Of a stretch of 64,000 nucleotides of DNA, positions 10,835-23,605 are shown piece after piece. The DNA comes from Ophiocordyceps camponoti-saundersi (nom. inval.). Its lineage: Eukaryota; Ascomycota; Sordariomycetes; Hypocreales; Ophiocordycipitaceae. The notes under the pieces are model-generated. The model did no database searches. It saw only the letters and a program-made list of their open reading frames with translations, and was not told the origin of the DNA. Within the stretch, counting starts at the first letter, position 1; every line of letters starts with the position of its first letter. Made by a program: the position numbers and the translations under genes. The DNA is taken from NCBI GenBank assembly GCA_003339415.1, contig PDHQ01000033.1, positions 160,716-224,715 on the forward strand, given 5' to 3'.

Positions 10835-13800
10835 CTTGTTTGTGTCTGCTTTGGCGTTGCTTGAGATGAGGATGGGAAAGATGGGCGTGAAGTTAGAGAC
10901 GATGATGCTACGGTCAAGGTGGTTTTTATATCACGGTTTGATTTCTGGTGTGTTTTATATGTATGTATGATTCAAGACGGGGGTGGCTTGACTAGATGTT
11001 TACACGAACCAACCAGCTCATGAGAAGCAGTCCTCTCTAAGACAGCTGGCCTTCAGTGCGTACTAGGTGGTTATTGGGTTGGTTGGTTCGCTTATTAGTC
11101 ACGAGTCAGGGGGGGAGGCCGGGGTAGGGGGGAAGTTTGTTTCGGAGCCGCTGAGGATCGGGCCGAGCCGAGACTGGGATTTGGATTTGCTAAGGTCTTG
11201 GCGGGAAGGATGGATGTTGGAGGGGGGGGAGTTGCTTGAGTGATGGAGAGGAATGAGAAGACGACGATGATGATGGTTAAGATAGAGGTTAAGATGAAGA
11301 TGAAGATGGAGATGACGAAGAAGATGGAGATGACGAAGACGGAAGCAAAGTGTAGAGATCCGAGTCTTGTCCTAAACCATGACCTCGGTATGAACCGTAG
11401 ACAAACGAGTGTAACCGTGAGACATGATCCCCCCCCCCCCCCCAATCATAGGCCGAGAGTCCGAGACAAAGAACACCATGCATTAAGCTTCAACTCTATC
11501 TCCAACTTTTGTGCCACCGCTTTCTCCACGGTTTCGGAAATATACCATGTAAGTATATGTATATACATATATATATATATATATATAAACAGCGCGTGGA
11601 GCACGACGAGAGAGAGAGATGCCCAGGTAGTTGATACAGGCCTTGTGTATGCTATATAAAGACAGTAGCCTGTGTATATATATATCTAATCACGCGCCAT
11701 TTATGTGCCTGAATCGAGGAGCGTGGTTTTTTTTTTTCCTCATATCATGGCGATGCTTGTGTCATTTCCCGAGTTGTTGTTTTCTTGCTATGGGTGGGTT
11801 TGGGGCGGAGATGAGGTGAAAGTCGGCTACTGAGGATTTAAGGCTCAGAGGATGGGCTGCTTGGAATTGGGGTGAAGGCATCGCCACTTCCAAGACTTGT
11901 GAAGCCTGGCTTCTGGCTGTTGTCTTTGGATGGTGTTGTAGTAGACGGGGGAGAGGGAATCACTGATGAATATATATATGTATATATATATATGTATAGA
12001 TAGATATATATAGATATATATATATCTCCTTGTGGTTAATTCACTCACGAGCCGACGACAACGCCAAGTAAGTTCACCCAACCTCTCCCCCCCCCCTCCA
12101 TGTTCAACAACAAGAGAGAGAGAAGAGGGGGGAGCAAGTAGATTGATATTTATAGGCAGCTATTCCGCAACGAGATTGATTAGGCATCTCTTTCGTATGA
12201 GGGGAACTTTTGTTTCTTGCTGCTTGTTTCGGCCGCTTCTTCTTGACGCCAAGTTGGCATACATCTGTATATGTCAGGTCGTTAAATCGCTTTTTGCTTC
12301 TCGCCAAGTTGCATTACTTGGATGTGAAGGTATATATGGGCAGGGATCATCGTTGGTTCGAGTTGTCGCTTCGTCCGTCTTGAACTTGATACCTTGTCTG
12401 TCCTCTTCCTTCTCTTTCTCTTCTCCCTCCTCTTCCTCACGAACCCTCGTCAAAACAGCCGTGTACACAAGTCGTTCTCACAAGGGCATAAACGGCCGCG
12501 CCGACACTCTTCATCCCCCTAAGCCGGCATCTTTCCCATCGACGGATCTTTTGCCCTCCCCCCCTCCTCGTAATAACCAGCCACAGCTCCGATGACACCC
12601 CCCCCTCTTTTTCCACCTCGGTTACAATCGTCGGGGATCGAGTGATTTGCAAGGGAAAAAAAAAACACAAGAAAAGGGGAAAAAAAGAAAAGGAGAGAAA
12701 ATAAGCTCATGATATACTCGACTGTCATAAGGAGAGAAGAACCGGTTTCCAAGTCTCCGTCGTTGCCTGTTTGAGTAACAAGTTGGGCTTCATTTCCTCA
12801 CTTCTCGAAGAAACAAAAAGTGCTGTAAAAGATTGCCGCATGTAGAGAGAGAATGAAGAAGGGGTGGAAGGGCCTCAACTCACTAACCGCAGTAGACGAT
12901 AAAGAAGACGTCAGAGCCACTCTCCTCGAATCATTCACAACTGAGTAGTCAAACTTGCCCCCTCCCCCCTTCCTCGTTTCTGTTTGCTGTTTCTTCTATG
13001 GCATCATCTTTTTCTGTTTCATCGTCTATCCTTTAGTATCGTTTTATAGCCTCGTCAGGAGGGTAAGATACGAAGAGAGGGGCTCGAACCAAGTTTCCAT
13101 CTGGATAGATGGACAGGTTGCGGAGTATTCCGTTCGGATATGCCGAGAATAGACCGTTTTCACCCATCAGTTTCTTGTGTCTCTCTCCGTGTGTTTTTTT
13201 TTTCCCTCTCGTTCGTATCTTTTGTTTTTTTTTTCCTCATCGAAGAAAGCATCATCAGGAGGGAAACAAGAAGTTTAAAAGTCCTCATAGTTAACTTCAT
13301 AGTCCGGGTTATAAAAAAAGACGGTTATTAGCGATTTCGAAACTTGTTTTCGTCTCTTCTGTCGTTGACATAAGAGTTGCCGCTGGAAAGAAAGAAGAAG
13401 AAGATGGTTGTGGATCTTTTTGTTTTGATGAAAAAAGAGACATTTGAAGAGAGAGAAAGGGACAAAGGGCTTTGTGTAGTTTATCATCTGAAAGGTTCTC
13501 TCTCAGCCTGTGCGGCTTCAACTTGGTTGCGAACTTTAAGTCGTTCGTTTCCCCCCTCTCCTTCTTTCTCTCTCTCTCTACCTCTCTCTATCTCTATCTC
13601 TCTATCCTTCTCTCTCTCTCTATCTCTCTCTCTCTCTCTTTCTCTACCTCCATCTCTGTTTCCATCTTTATCTCTCTTTCTTCTACAAGGGAAAAACAAA
13701 AGAAGAGACTGAAAGAAGAAGAAGCCCTGAGGGAAAGAAAAAACGAGTTGAAAATAAAAGAACCTGTTCATCGTATTATTCCCTCCCCGCCCTGACATCT

Positions 13801-13989
13801 TGAAATACTGCCCCCTTTCCTCCCCATCTCTCTCTCTCCCTTTCGTTTCTTCCCCCCCTTCTCTCTCTCTCTCTCTCTCTCTGTCGTTATTGATACAAGA
13901 AAACATCTTCTTTCTTCCCTTTTGTTTTCCTTTCTTTTTTTTTCCTTTCTTGCCTGCCTTTTTCTTTTAATTTGCTTTACATCAATACC
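10835..13989. other. Gene-poor 3.1-kb stretch with simple repeats
   Basis: No supportable gene was found. The stretch contains GATGAAGATG-type trinucleotide repeats (11250-11340), a C run at 11429-11442, TA microsatellites (11560-11587 and 11965-12025), A- and T-rich runs, and long CT tracts at 13555-13680 and 13855-13882. The CT tracts lie upstream of the candidate secreted gene at 13990. Open frames here are translations of these repeats and have no start context or splice support. Confidence 0.55.
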
Positions 13990-14947
13990 ATGACTCGTCT
14001 GCAGGCGCTTCTTCTTGTCGCTTCTTGGGCAACTCAGGTAAGAAAAAAGGGGGGTGGAGGTTTCAAGGAAGCGGAACCAGATGCTTTCCAAGTGCATAAA
14101 CTCTAATGTCCAAGGGGGTAAGGTCTACAGTACGGTCCCGATAGACGGCGTCAATACCTTCGACCCCCAATGGCTGATACCCGTCTTCCCGGATCAGCCG
14201 AAACTGGTTCTCAACGGCACAATCCAGCAGGTTCAGAGGACGGCGAGGGCGCTGAACCCGGATTGGGACGATTACATTGGTAACTTGACCGAGGCTGCTG
14301 CTGAAGGGGAGGAGGAGGAGGAGGAGGAGGAGGAGGATGTGGTGGTAGAGTCGTTGCACAGGAGAAGCCGTCGCTGCTCTCACAACTGTGCCAAGTTTGC
14401 CGTCAAGAGCCTCAACTGTGACGATAACCCGCAGAACTGGAGGAGAGCCTTTGTCAACGACATCATCGCCGGGATTGATCACCTAAGAGGTCAGCAGGGA
14501 ATCCCGTATAGCACCCCTGGTCCTAAAACCTGTGGCAGAGTCAGCTGCTCATGGAAGTCGGCCATATGGTGGTGTAACGATGTGCGTTTTTCCCTTCTTC
14601 CTTTCTTTTCCTTTCCTTCAAGTCTTTCCCTTCCCTTCTCTTCCCTCTCTCCAAGTCTTTTCCCTCTCTTCGACGTCTTTTCCGAGTCTTTTCCAAGTCT
14701 TTTCCAAGTCTTTTTCCAAGTCTGTTCGAGGAACAACAGTCTTCTAATACGTCGTGAAACAACTTTTTACAAGGCTACGACGGAAAAATTCCTCAGCTCC
14801 TTCACTGACATCGCCAATGGCGCCTACTACATCATCAATTCATGTCCCAAGGTAAGGGATAGCTCTCAAGGGGCCTATGTATGGGGACAAGTCTTTCACG
14901 TAGATAATTGGAACGTCATCGTCAGGGAGGATCGGCAGGACTGTTAG
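13990..14947 (+). CDS. Candidate secreted cysteine-containing protein, unknown family
   Basis: The family was not recognised. The proposed exons are 13990-14037, 14093-14581 and 14774-14947, giving 236 residues. Exon 1 encodes a signal peptide (MTRLQALLLVASWATQ). The body contains an acidic run (EGEEEEEEEEED), several cysteines (RRCSHNCAKF, LNCDD) and a C-terminal block with CSWKSAIWWCND, then IANGAYYIINSC and GQVFHVDNWNVIVRE, ending in Cys. That C-terminal layout looks like a conserved small secreted protein fold, but I cannot name it. Intron 1 boundaries are uncertain because the best branch-site/acceptor pair is out of frame; the chosen acceptor keeps frame. Intron 2 (192 nt) contains repeated TCTTTTCCAAG units. 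Confidence 0.6.
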
Positions 14948-16558
14948 CTTCTTTCGAGGCTACGTGTACTATTCGGATGGAGGGGAAAAGGGGGCTTATA
15001 TTCGGGCTGTTTTATAGACATATCATGACCTGCTGGATGCGGTAAATTTTTTTAATCAAGAAATACATACATATTTACAATATAAAGGAAACCATGATAA
15101 CTGTCTTGTTGTCTACAGAGATATCCTTACATATATGTATGCACATATCTGTATATACACACACACATATCCAAACCCGTCAGTCTCATCCATCATACTA
15201 CCCTGCCATATAGCAACTTATACAAGGCAAACGGAGAGCCCGAAGGCGCCAAGCCAGGCCCTCTCACTGCCCCCCTCAAATCGCTGCTCGGATATACACA
15301 CCTACTTAGACGAGTATCTTCTTCCACACACGTGAGACCAATGAATCTGCTGGCGAGCATAAGAAGCCCATCCAAAAGCCCACATAGCGTGTAGCACAAG
15401 ATTCCTCATCCGGCTATACCCTACAAAGTAAAGACCGCCGTATCATCATCCCACAGAGCAGAACCACCGCCGACGAGAATGACTCGAAACGTGGCATTGA
15501 CGTCACTGGCTCCTGTTTTTGCACGTGTCTGCAAACCAGCATGAATCGGCTTCCCTTTCCCACGTTTTTGTTTCACCTTCTTATCCTCTCTGGCATTGAT
15601 GGCCTCAACTTGATCTTGAATGCCTTGTCGTGTATATTATATTGTAGTTGTTGATGGTAAAGACTACATGTACAGTCTTCGATCAAGTAACCATTAGCAG
15701 TTGACTTTCGTCTTCCGTCGTATGTCTGATCAAGTGGAAACAACATTGTTAAGCTTAGAACAAGCTTATCTCGCCCTGTGGGGTTTTCAGTTTCAACCTT
15801 GAGCTAGAGGGAAACAGTTCATCCTCTCACCCAGTTAAAGAAATACTCGACTCGGGACAAATTCTCGTTGATTCCATGCAATTCCATGTTGTCGAGAAGC
15901 CTTCTGCTGCGTCGAAAGAAGAACAGTGACGTCAAGAGGGGGAGGAGGGAAATGAATCAGTAACGATTCGCCATGCTGATGAATCTTCTGTAACATCAGA
16001 CGACGATGCTGTAAAGGGCTGTGACATCCGGCGATTCCGCTATAGCTGTGACATCAGATGAATCCATCATAGAAACACCCAGACAGGCATAGCCTCCTTG
16101 GACTCCAATCACCCTTGAGACGATCGATTCCAAATCCTCTATTCCAAGATGGGTATTCCGTGTATCCACCTGCGAGGCATTCATCACGGGTTATCCCTGT
16201 TTACCCCGGTCTGGCTATGAATATGATATCAGGAGAGGTGTGAGCTAACTGATGATGCCTGCATATGTGTATGTACGCATCTACAGATTAATGACTCGTC
16301 TTGAAGTATGGAAATCCCGTATCTCAAAGACTGTGGGCCGGATGCGAGACGCTGTGCCTCGTCGACAGTATCCACGCCGAGGCTGTCACGGGCAACCTCG
16401 ATAATCTGATGGAGGGCAGCTCAAGGGTATTTAAAGGGACCAGTCAATCCCGTCAAGATGATCAGCCAACCTCTCACTCATCTCGTTCCATCATCATCCA
16501 GTCTCTCTTCAAACCAATCTCTGCAGCAACCAAACAAAAACTTCCTTGATAACACAAA
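14948..16558. other. Intergenic 1.6 kb, nothing identified
   Basis: No gene was supported. TA-rich stretches occur near 15050-15170. The last part (16428-16435, TATTTAAA) looks like a TATA-type element about 125 bp upstream of the small secreted peptide gene. Confidence 0.5.
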
Positions 16559-16804
16559 ATGAAGGCCGTTCTCACCATCGTCACCGCTCTGGCCGCTTTC
16601 GTCTCCGCCGCGCCCGTTCCGAGCCCGGTGCCCCAAGAAACATTCCAACCTCCACGGTTCGGAATCAATAAGGCCGGGAAGGTGTCCACGACGCAACCGC
16701 CTCCGGGCAGCAGATGTACGCCAGGTCCGGGTCGGAGCTGTTTGGTGGCTCCTAACTTCAGTAAATCCCCCCTCGATAACGGTAGAACCCAATTCAACAA
16801 TTAG
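16559..16804 (+). CDS. Small secreted peptide, unknown
   Basis: This single-exon gene encodes 81 residues. The N-terminus (MKAVLTIVTALAAFVSAAPVP) is a clear signal peptide with predicted cleavage after VSA. The mature peptide is Pro/Ser-rich with only two cysteines (SRCTPGPGRSC) and ends QFNN. A TATTTAAA box lies about 125 bp upstream and the AAAATG context is good for a fungal start. No family was recognised. It could be an effector-like or processed peptide. The short length and lack of introns leave some doubt. Confidence 0.55.
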   Translation: MKAVLTIVTALAAFVSAAPVPSPVPQETFQPPRFGINKAGKVSTTQPPPGSRCTPGPGRSCLVAPNFSKSPLDNGRTQFNN

Positions 16805-18827
16805 AGTCACTTGGTAAGTGGCAGACTTCGAAAGCTTGCCATATGCTAGTGGTAACGTCTAGCTAATGAATGACATATAAACGCAGACCTTACATTCATC
16901 GAACCAGATCTGGATATCATCCATCTTCTTCAGCTCCAGGACGTTTCGGCAGATCCCAAGAGAAGACTTGTCTCCTTTTCCTTTCTTCACTTCCTTTAGA
17001 ACAGATAGACTGCTCAAGACGAGTTGGCACGACTCTTTTCCCCTTTCTTCTTCGTGCCAAGATATGATGAACCAGGCTTGAGCCTTCGAGGCGAGCCTGA
17101 CTATACATACATACATACACATCCCCATTGCCTACCTAGGTACCCATCATTTGGCACGTGGACACCCTTAACGCCCAGAGAGTGTGCTCTCCATGTATCG
17201 ACATATGCAGTAAATCTCGCTTCAATTTCACCCCAACATCCCAGAGGATGATATAGTCCTAGTGGGCACCGAGCTCCCTTCTACCCTTGGCCCTCCTCCG
17301 CGCCAGTATCTTCCGACCTTCCTTTGTGCGAATGCGACTAAGGAAGCCGTGACGCCGCTTCTGAACCAGCCGAGTTGCCCTGACCATCGTGTTTCGCGGC
17401 CCAAACCGTAGCTGCAGGCTGGCAAGCGCCGGGTGTGACGACACGGCGCTCCGAGGGACGACGTCGGCGCAAGCAGAGCTGTCCATCATAGCTGGAGGCG
17501 CGAAGCCCGTGCCGCTTCGCAGACGAGAGGAAATGGGAATCGTCGGTCGGTGAGGAATGAGCGTCGTAAAGGTTCTTTGTCGGACCTGTCAGTTGAAGCT
17601 GGGTACAAGGGGAAGCAGATGCCGATCTACCTCGGGCTAGCAGAAGACAATGGACGGAATAGAAGCGGACGGGCGAGTGAAACGATTGAGAATTTCATCT
17701 TCTCCTTCAGACACGACAATCAGTCGTGAGACAGGCGATTGCAGGGGTTGAGACAAGCTGCCAACGACGACAGCGATCAAGTCAGATGATGCCATCGTCA
17801 AAAGTTGAGCAGTATACTGTCACGTGACCCTTGGAACGGATCAACTATCTACCGTCCGGCGTCATCCGACTTCATCCTTCGAGACAGCCTCATTCCAACG
17901 ATCATGGAGTAAAGCGCTGAAGAAAGACTTGGCCCCTACCTAACCATCTACCGCTAGCTCAAGCGTCCTTTTACAGATCTCCGTCGTGGCGCTGAAAATA
18001 CGGGGGGCCAGCATCTTGCGCTAGAAGAGATGGGCACTGCTTATACCCGCTGGCTATTCGACCCATCGTCGTCCTTCCAGCCATGTGGCTCCGGATCATG
18101 ACTGCATCGTCTCAAGACTCTGCTTGAAAATAACTCTCATCTAATACTTCATGTATCCAGCTTTTCCCAAGCATCGTCTGCTCCGAGACTCATGACGCCC
18201 ATTCTCAGTAAATCCTTGATCTCATCTCACCTCACAGCTCGCTTCATCTTCTCCTCCGCCATGCAGCAAGTCTCACCACGTCTTTGTCTCACGCGTCATA
18301 GAAATAAGGGAAAAACGTGACTCTCGATGAAAGCCGTTCCGTTCGATGGCTGGCTTCTTATCTTTTTCGTCTGTAAATTCCACGCTTCGTCTCCCCACCC
18401 TCAACATGGCCGTGGTCCCAAGGTCCGGCCGACGTCCTTCCGCGACGGAGCTTGATAGGAGCCTCTTACGCTTCTAGCCCCGTGGCCAAGTGCCCTCTGC
18501 TAGAGGTGTGGAACGGCTCGAGTTGGATCGGCTTTGTCCACCTCGCGGAATTCTTGCCTGGGGCTATTCCAGAGAGAGCGAGAGAAGACGCAGCCCCCTT
18601 TTTTCATCGGACAAGGGTCCTTTTCCTCGTTGCAACGGTCCTCGATATCCTGGCTGCGGCGGAGCTACTTGAGCGACCGTGTTCGAGTACGTTCGAAAGG
18701 TCTTGCACGATACGCTCCCTCCAGCAAGACCAGGCGTAGCGCCGAAGCCGAAACCCGACAGCCTTTCGACATACATGCTCCGGCTGCTCCTAGCAGTCGC
18801 GAAGAGTTCGCCGCCTGATCTCGAAAG
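16805..18827. other. Intergenic 2 kb, nothing identified
   Basis: No gene was supported on either strand. Short frames at 18450-18820 overlap the promoter and leader of the subtilisin gene and show no domain. Confidence 0.5.
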
Positions 18828-21800
18828 ATGGCCGGTTTCTTCGCTCTCCAGACCGTTACCGTCCTCTGCGTCGTCTCCTTTGCCGTCGCGGCGGCGGCGA
18901 ATCAGTTGGACTCCCTGCACGTCAAAGACAGCTACATCATCACCTTGAGGCAGAGCCTGCCCGAGGCCCGTGTCGAGGCCCATCTGAAATGGGTCGACGA
19001 CACGCACCAGACAAACACCCTCGCACGCCGCGATACAGATCTCGCCGGCTTGCAGGCTGTCTTTAACGTTGGCGAATTCCGCGGCTATGGCGGTCATTTT
19101 GACGAGGACACCATCAACGAGATTAGATCCCATTCAGAGGTAAGCCATGCTTTCCATCAGGATGGCTAGTTGGTAAAAGGCGTTAAGGAGAAATCATCAG
19201 GTCGTCCGCGTTGAACGCAATCAATACCTCGGTATTCACGGCACCACGATGCTGGAAAACTCGACCTGGGGCCTCGGCACGATATCAAGTCGGAACCCGG
19301 GCAATGCCGAATACGTCTTCGACTCTAGCGCCGGCGAAGATACGTGGGCCTACGTTCTCGACACGGGCATCAACATCCGACACCACGACTTTGGCGGTCG
19401 TGCTGTTAAAGGGGCTGACTGTGGAAACGTTCTCTGCCTTCCGGGAGGCGATTTTAATGATACCCTCGGTCACGGCACGCACGTCGCCGGAACCATCGCG
19501 GGGAGTCGCTACGGCGTGGCGAAAAAGGCAAACATCGTGGACGTCAAAATTGCCAGGGCAGATAACACCATTACAGTGCTCTCTACCGTCTCCGCTCTCA
19601 GCTGGGCCTTTAACGACATGGAGACGAAGGGGCGGACAAACCGATCCATCGTCAACTTGTCTATAGGTAGAGCTCACTCCCTTCTCTCACATCAGACCTC
19701 ACTGCCTCTCCCGTGCTTCCTGTACTTTCCTCCGCTAACTCCCCCTCCTCCTAGGTGGCCAATGCAACAGGAAGCTGGACAGACCGCATGGCTGCCCCTA
19801 CACTCCCTACTGGGGCATCCGCGGTCACGAAGCGGAGCTCGACATCATCGAAATGATGTTTCAAAAGGGCGTCTTGACCGTCGTCGCCTCAGGAAACGAC
19901 GACACGGACGCCACGTGGGTTGCTCCCGCCGCCGCGCCCAACGCCCTGACCGTCGGCGCCATCGACCGCGGCTGGAAAGAGGCGCGGTTCTCCAACTTTG
20001 GCCGCGGTGTCGACATCCTGGCTCCGGGCGTCGGCATCGTCTCAGCCGGGAACAGGTCGGACAGTGAGACGCGCATCTTTGGCGGTACGTCCATGGCCAC
20101 GCCTCACGTCACCGGTCTGGCCTTGTATCTCAAGGCGTTGGAGAATATTACCGATCCTGTGGTTCTTACCAATCGGATCCTGGGCCTGGCTTCTAATACC
20201 TCGCTTAGACGGGTGAAGAGGGGTAGTCCGAACCTGGTTATCAACAATGGCATCTCGGATAAGAGGCTGGTGTACTCTTCGAGCACGAACAGTTCGACGA
20301 CGACTTTGGTCATTATGGTCAGCTCCAGTTCGGGTGGTGCTGGTGGTGTGCCTTTGCCTACGGCCGATGACATGTCTGAGCCTCCGATCAATGGCACTTA
20401 CAAGTCTCCGATCAACGAGACGTCGGGACCTCCTGTGATCGAAATTCTGAGACCTACATCCGACGTCATTCCCAGGCCTCCTGTCGAAGTTCTTCCTACG
20501 CCTTCAGCGGATATTCCCGGACCTCCGATCAACGATACGTCTAGTCCTCCTATAGACGACATTCCTGGACCTACATCCGACGTCATGCCTAGGCCTCCTA
20601 TCGACGGCACTCCCTTACCTATATTCGTCATCATGCCTAGGCCTCCTGTCGAAGTTCTTCCTACGCCTTCAGCAGATATCCTCTTGCTTCCGATTAATGA
20701 CACGGCCGGGGCCCCTGTCGACGACACTGCCAGACCTACACTCGACCTTATGCCTAGACCTCCTATCGATGTTCTTCCTACGCCTTCAACAGATCTTCCC
20801 AGGCCTCTAATCGACACGTATATGCCCCCTGTCGACGATACCATCGGACCTCCGATTAACGACACGGCCAGGCCTCCTGTTGACCGCATGCCTGGGCCTC
20901 CAACAGAGGACACGTCCATGCCTCCTGTTAACGACAAGACCGGACCTATCGACTACGTGCCCGGGCCTGCGGCCGATGCCATGCCTACCCCTTCCGTCAG
21001 CGACAGGCCTGAGCCCTCTGCCGATAACACGCTTCCACCCGCAACCGACGCCGTGCCTAGGCCTCCTGTCGAAGGCATTCTCAGGCCTGTAACTGATGCC
21101 ATACCGGGGCCTCCAATCAACATGTCCAGACTTCCAGCCGAGGACATGCCCGGGCCTTTACCCAGTGACGCTCCTCAGCCTACGGACGAACTTGTGCCGA
21201 AACCTTCTTCGAACGATACACGCGGGCCCCCGAATGAAGACAAGCCTGAGCCTTCGACGGAACCCACGCCTACGACTTTTTGGCCCGCTGATGTGCTAGT
21301 CCCTTTGATAGGCACTACAGACGCGGCGCTGGAGCTAACATTCACGAGCACCGATTCGAGCTATTTTCCCTCTAGTAATCCGTCATTCGAGGGATCCGAG
21401 TCTGACTCTACCGCTCCGACGGACGGTCCGGTTCCATTTCAAGAAGTGAAAGAGGCGGATATTCCGACGTCGACTCTTTTCAGGAATACCACTGAAGATG
21501 GAAGAATCCTTTTCGTGACGGAATCATTGAGCAGCACCCCCTCGGCGTCTGCGGACAGCAGTTCCCGTGACGGATCCTTGAACGTCACTGCTGCGATACA
21601 CTTGGCGGAAAGCACTCACACAGGTATCGGTGATGGCGAACCTACGACGTCTCCGGCCGGTGCCGCGTTCAGCCAAAGTCTTTCTGATCTTGGCTTTGCC
21701 AACATGGAGGATCATACTGTCCCGTCGACTTATCTCAGTTCATCCACGGCTAGTGCCAGCAGCTTGCCTTTCAGCGAGCTCCTGTCTGGTAGGTACAAGA

Positions 21801-22036
21801 TGATCACCATCGTCTTTCACGGGACGACTTCTGCCATTCCCATTGAACTGCCAGCGGAATCACCTACCGATGATGTCTCGACGACGGCGACAGATGCTAC
21901 GCCGACGATGGACTCAAACAGCTACAACCCTTCAACAAGTTCCACTTCTTTCAGATCTCATGGAATCTTTGAATATTTGAGAAACTGGGGATATTTGACC
22001 TTGCCTAGGGATTCTGTCGCCACGCCGTCGACATAG
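18828..22036 (+). CDS. Secreted subtilisin-like serine protease (S8A) with Pro-rich tail
   Basis: This is an extracellular proteinase K-type peptidase. Exons are 18828-19139, 19201-19666 and 19755-22036, giving 1,019 residues. In order they encode: a signal peptide (MAGFFALQTV...AAA); an I9 propeptide (DSYIITLRQSLPEA...HSEVVRVE); and the S8 domain with the catalytic Asp in YVLDTGIN (about 158), His in HGTHVAG (about 195), oxyanion Asn in VASGND (about 307) and Ser in GGTSMATPH (about 372). All catalytic residues are present. Typical family members end soon after residue 420. Here a tail of about 560 residues follows: imperfect repeats of PP-[IV]-[ND]-D-T with many NDT/NET sequons (about 460-760), then a Ser/Thr-rich segment. 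The tail is in the same open frame as the catalytic domain. Confidence 0.93.
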
Positions 22037-22315
22037 TTGATTCTGTTGGTGTTTTGACAGCATTTTCGGATTTTTTTTTTTAGTATGAGATGGTCTTGTA
22101 TGACTACGTCGGCGTGGTTTGGACTCCTTTAATGAGTCGAGGAGACGTGGGTTTGAGGGCTATATTGGAAATCGGCTGGGGTGGTATAAAGGAGGTTGTT
22201 TGACTGACGTGTAAGTTAGTTTGGGGAATCGTTTGTAAAGACTAAGAGCGCTTGAAAGAAACCAGTAAAGGTATAGAAATAGTAACAGAGAAGAGTAATA
22301 GAGACATGAAGAAGA

Positions 22316-23146
22316 TCAAGAGACGGTCCCCTCACGATACCCCCCCTCATCCCCCTCCAACCACTCCCTCACCCTATCAACCACATCCGCCCAAGCCATG
22401 ACAACAGTAACCTCGCCAAAATAATCCGGCTCACCAACCTGCACAAAACCAAGTCGGCGAAACAGCGCCCTACTAGCCTGATTCCCACCCTTGATCTTGG
22501 CCATAAGCCTAGCCAAAGGCTTGGCCATTTCCCCACCGAAATACTCCCTTAGAATGTCATCGCGGTGTCGAACGAGGTACGTCATTAGCGCCATGACAGC
22601 GCCGGAGCCGAGACCGGTGCGTCGCTGTTCTGGATCCGCGATCATGACGTCTATCTCTGCTGTGAGTTCTTCTTCTGCTGTGAGTTCTTCTTCTGTTGAG
22701 AGGAGGTCGCTTTCGTGTAGGAAGAGGTTTACGTCGCCTTTTGCGTCGTGGGTTGGCGTGTGGATTATGAAGGTTAGTTTGTTGGGTGAGAGATGCCATG
22801 ATAGTTGGTTTGCGTATTCTTCGGGGAGGGAGAGAGGTTCTGAGGCTGTTGCTTCGAGAATTTTCTATTGCTTTATTAGATTATTTCCTTGACTTTCTCT
22901 TCTGAATCTTTTTTATAGAGAGTAAGAGAGAAATGGAAAATTGAAATGCAAAAGGAGGGATGTTACGTACGGGGTCTTGCATCCAGGAGTGATACTCTTC
23001 CACGTGACGTTCTTGATACGGCGTCAGATGCACTTTTCTCGTCGTCACGGCTGGAGATGATGGGCTTCTATCAGTCTTGGGTGCTGAGATGGAGGAGTGA
23101 GGCAGAGGGGAGGGGGAGGTCTACTGGTGTTTTCATTAACCCTCAT
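22316..23146 (-). CDS. NAT9: NAT9-like GNAT N-acetyltransferase
   Basis: This is a GNAT-fold acetyltransferase of the NAT9 family, whose substrate is poorly established. Minus-strand exons are 23146-23125, 23083-22971 and 22864-22316, giving 227 residues. The 22-nt first exon gives MRVNENT, matching the characteristic NAT9 start; the splice continues to KVHLTPYQERHVEEYHSWMQ and then, after intron 2, ILEATASEPLSL. The acetyl-CoA loop is EQRRTGLGSGAV, and ARLMAKIKGGNQASRALFRRLGF is typical of the GNAT C-terminal part. Intron 1 is only 41 nt. There is an in-frame 15-nt (five-residue) duplication, EELTA EEELTA. The gene is convergent with the subtilisin gene. Confidence 0.85.
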
Positions 23147-23605
23147 TGCGAGCGAGGTTTTATGAGACGGAGTGTGTTTGTTGTTAGTGTCAAGTGTCAA
23201 AGGTCGAATCTTCATCTGATAAGCTTTTAGGTGTGTGGCTTTATCTTGATCAAGGCTGCCTACCCTATACTAAGATCTAACCACCAACCAACTCAAGTCC
23301 TATATAACAGTGTAAGCGTCAGAGGAAGGACAGAATTAGACTTATAGCAAGGCATAAAGACTGCACAAGGCATACGCGTGGATGCCGTAACCTTATGCAA
23401 CAGCGGTTCAACTACATGTTACCATCCAACACTCTTCAACAGTACCTAGAGACACCTCCCAAGACACCTACCTACCAACCTACCTACGTCAAGTCAAATG
23501 GCCTTTAACATAGAAGGGTTGATTCAACAGAAACAGTCTATCATATGTGCACCGTCACAGCATAGAAACGCAATGCAGAAAAAAAAGAAACCCATCCAAC
23601 CCTCT
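23147..23605. other. Spacer between NAT9-like gene and methionyl-tRNA synthetase
   Basis: A 459-bp non-coding region containing the NAT9-like promoter and the 3' end of the synthetase gene. Repeated CCTAC/CCAAC motifs near 23460-23490 are noted. No gene was seen. Confidence 0.5.

Noticed and set aside
13075..13110. tRNA B-box-like GGTTCGAGCCC on the minus strand
   Set aside because: No T-stem pairing, acceptor stem or A-box could be drawn around it.
14847..14866. Possible small intron (GTAAGG...AAG) in the last exon of the 13990 gene
   Set aside because: About 19 nt is too short to splice, and reading through keeps the conserved C-terminal block in frame.
18564..19133. 189-residue minus-strand frame over the subtilisin 5' end
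   Set aside because: Shadow of the real exon encoding signal peptide and propeptide.
20398..20937. 179-residue open frame antisense to the subtilisin tail
   Set aside because: It is produced by the repeat-biased codon pattern of the tail on the other strand; no start context or family support.
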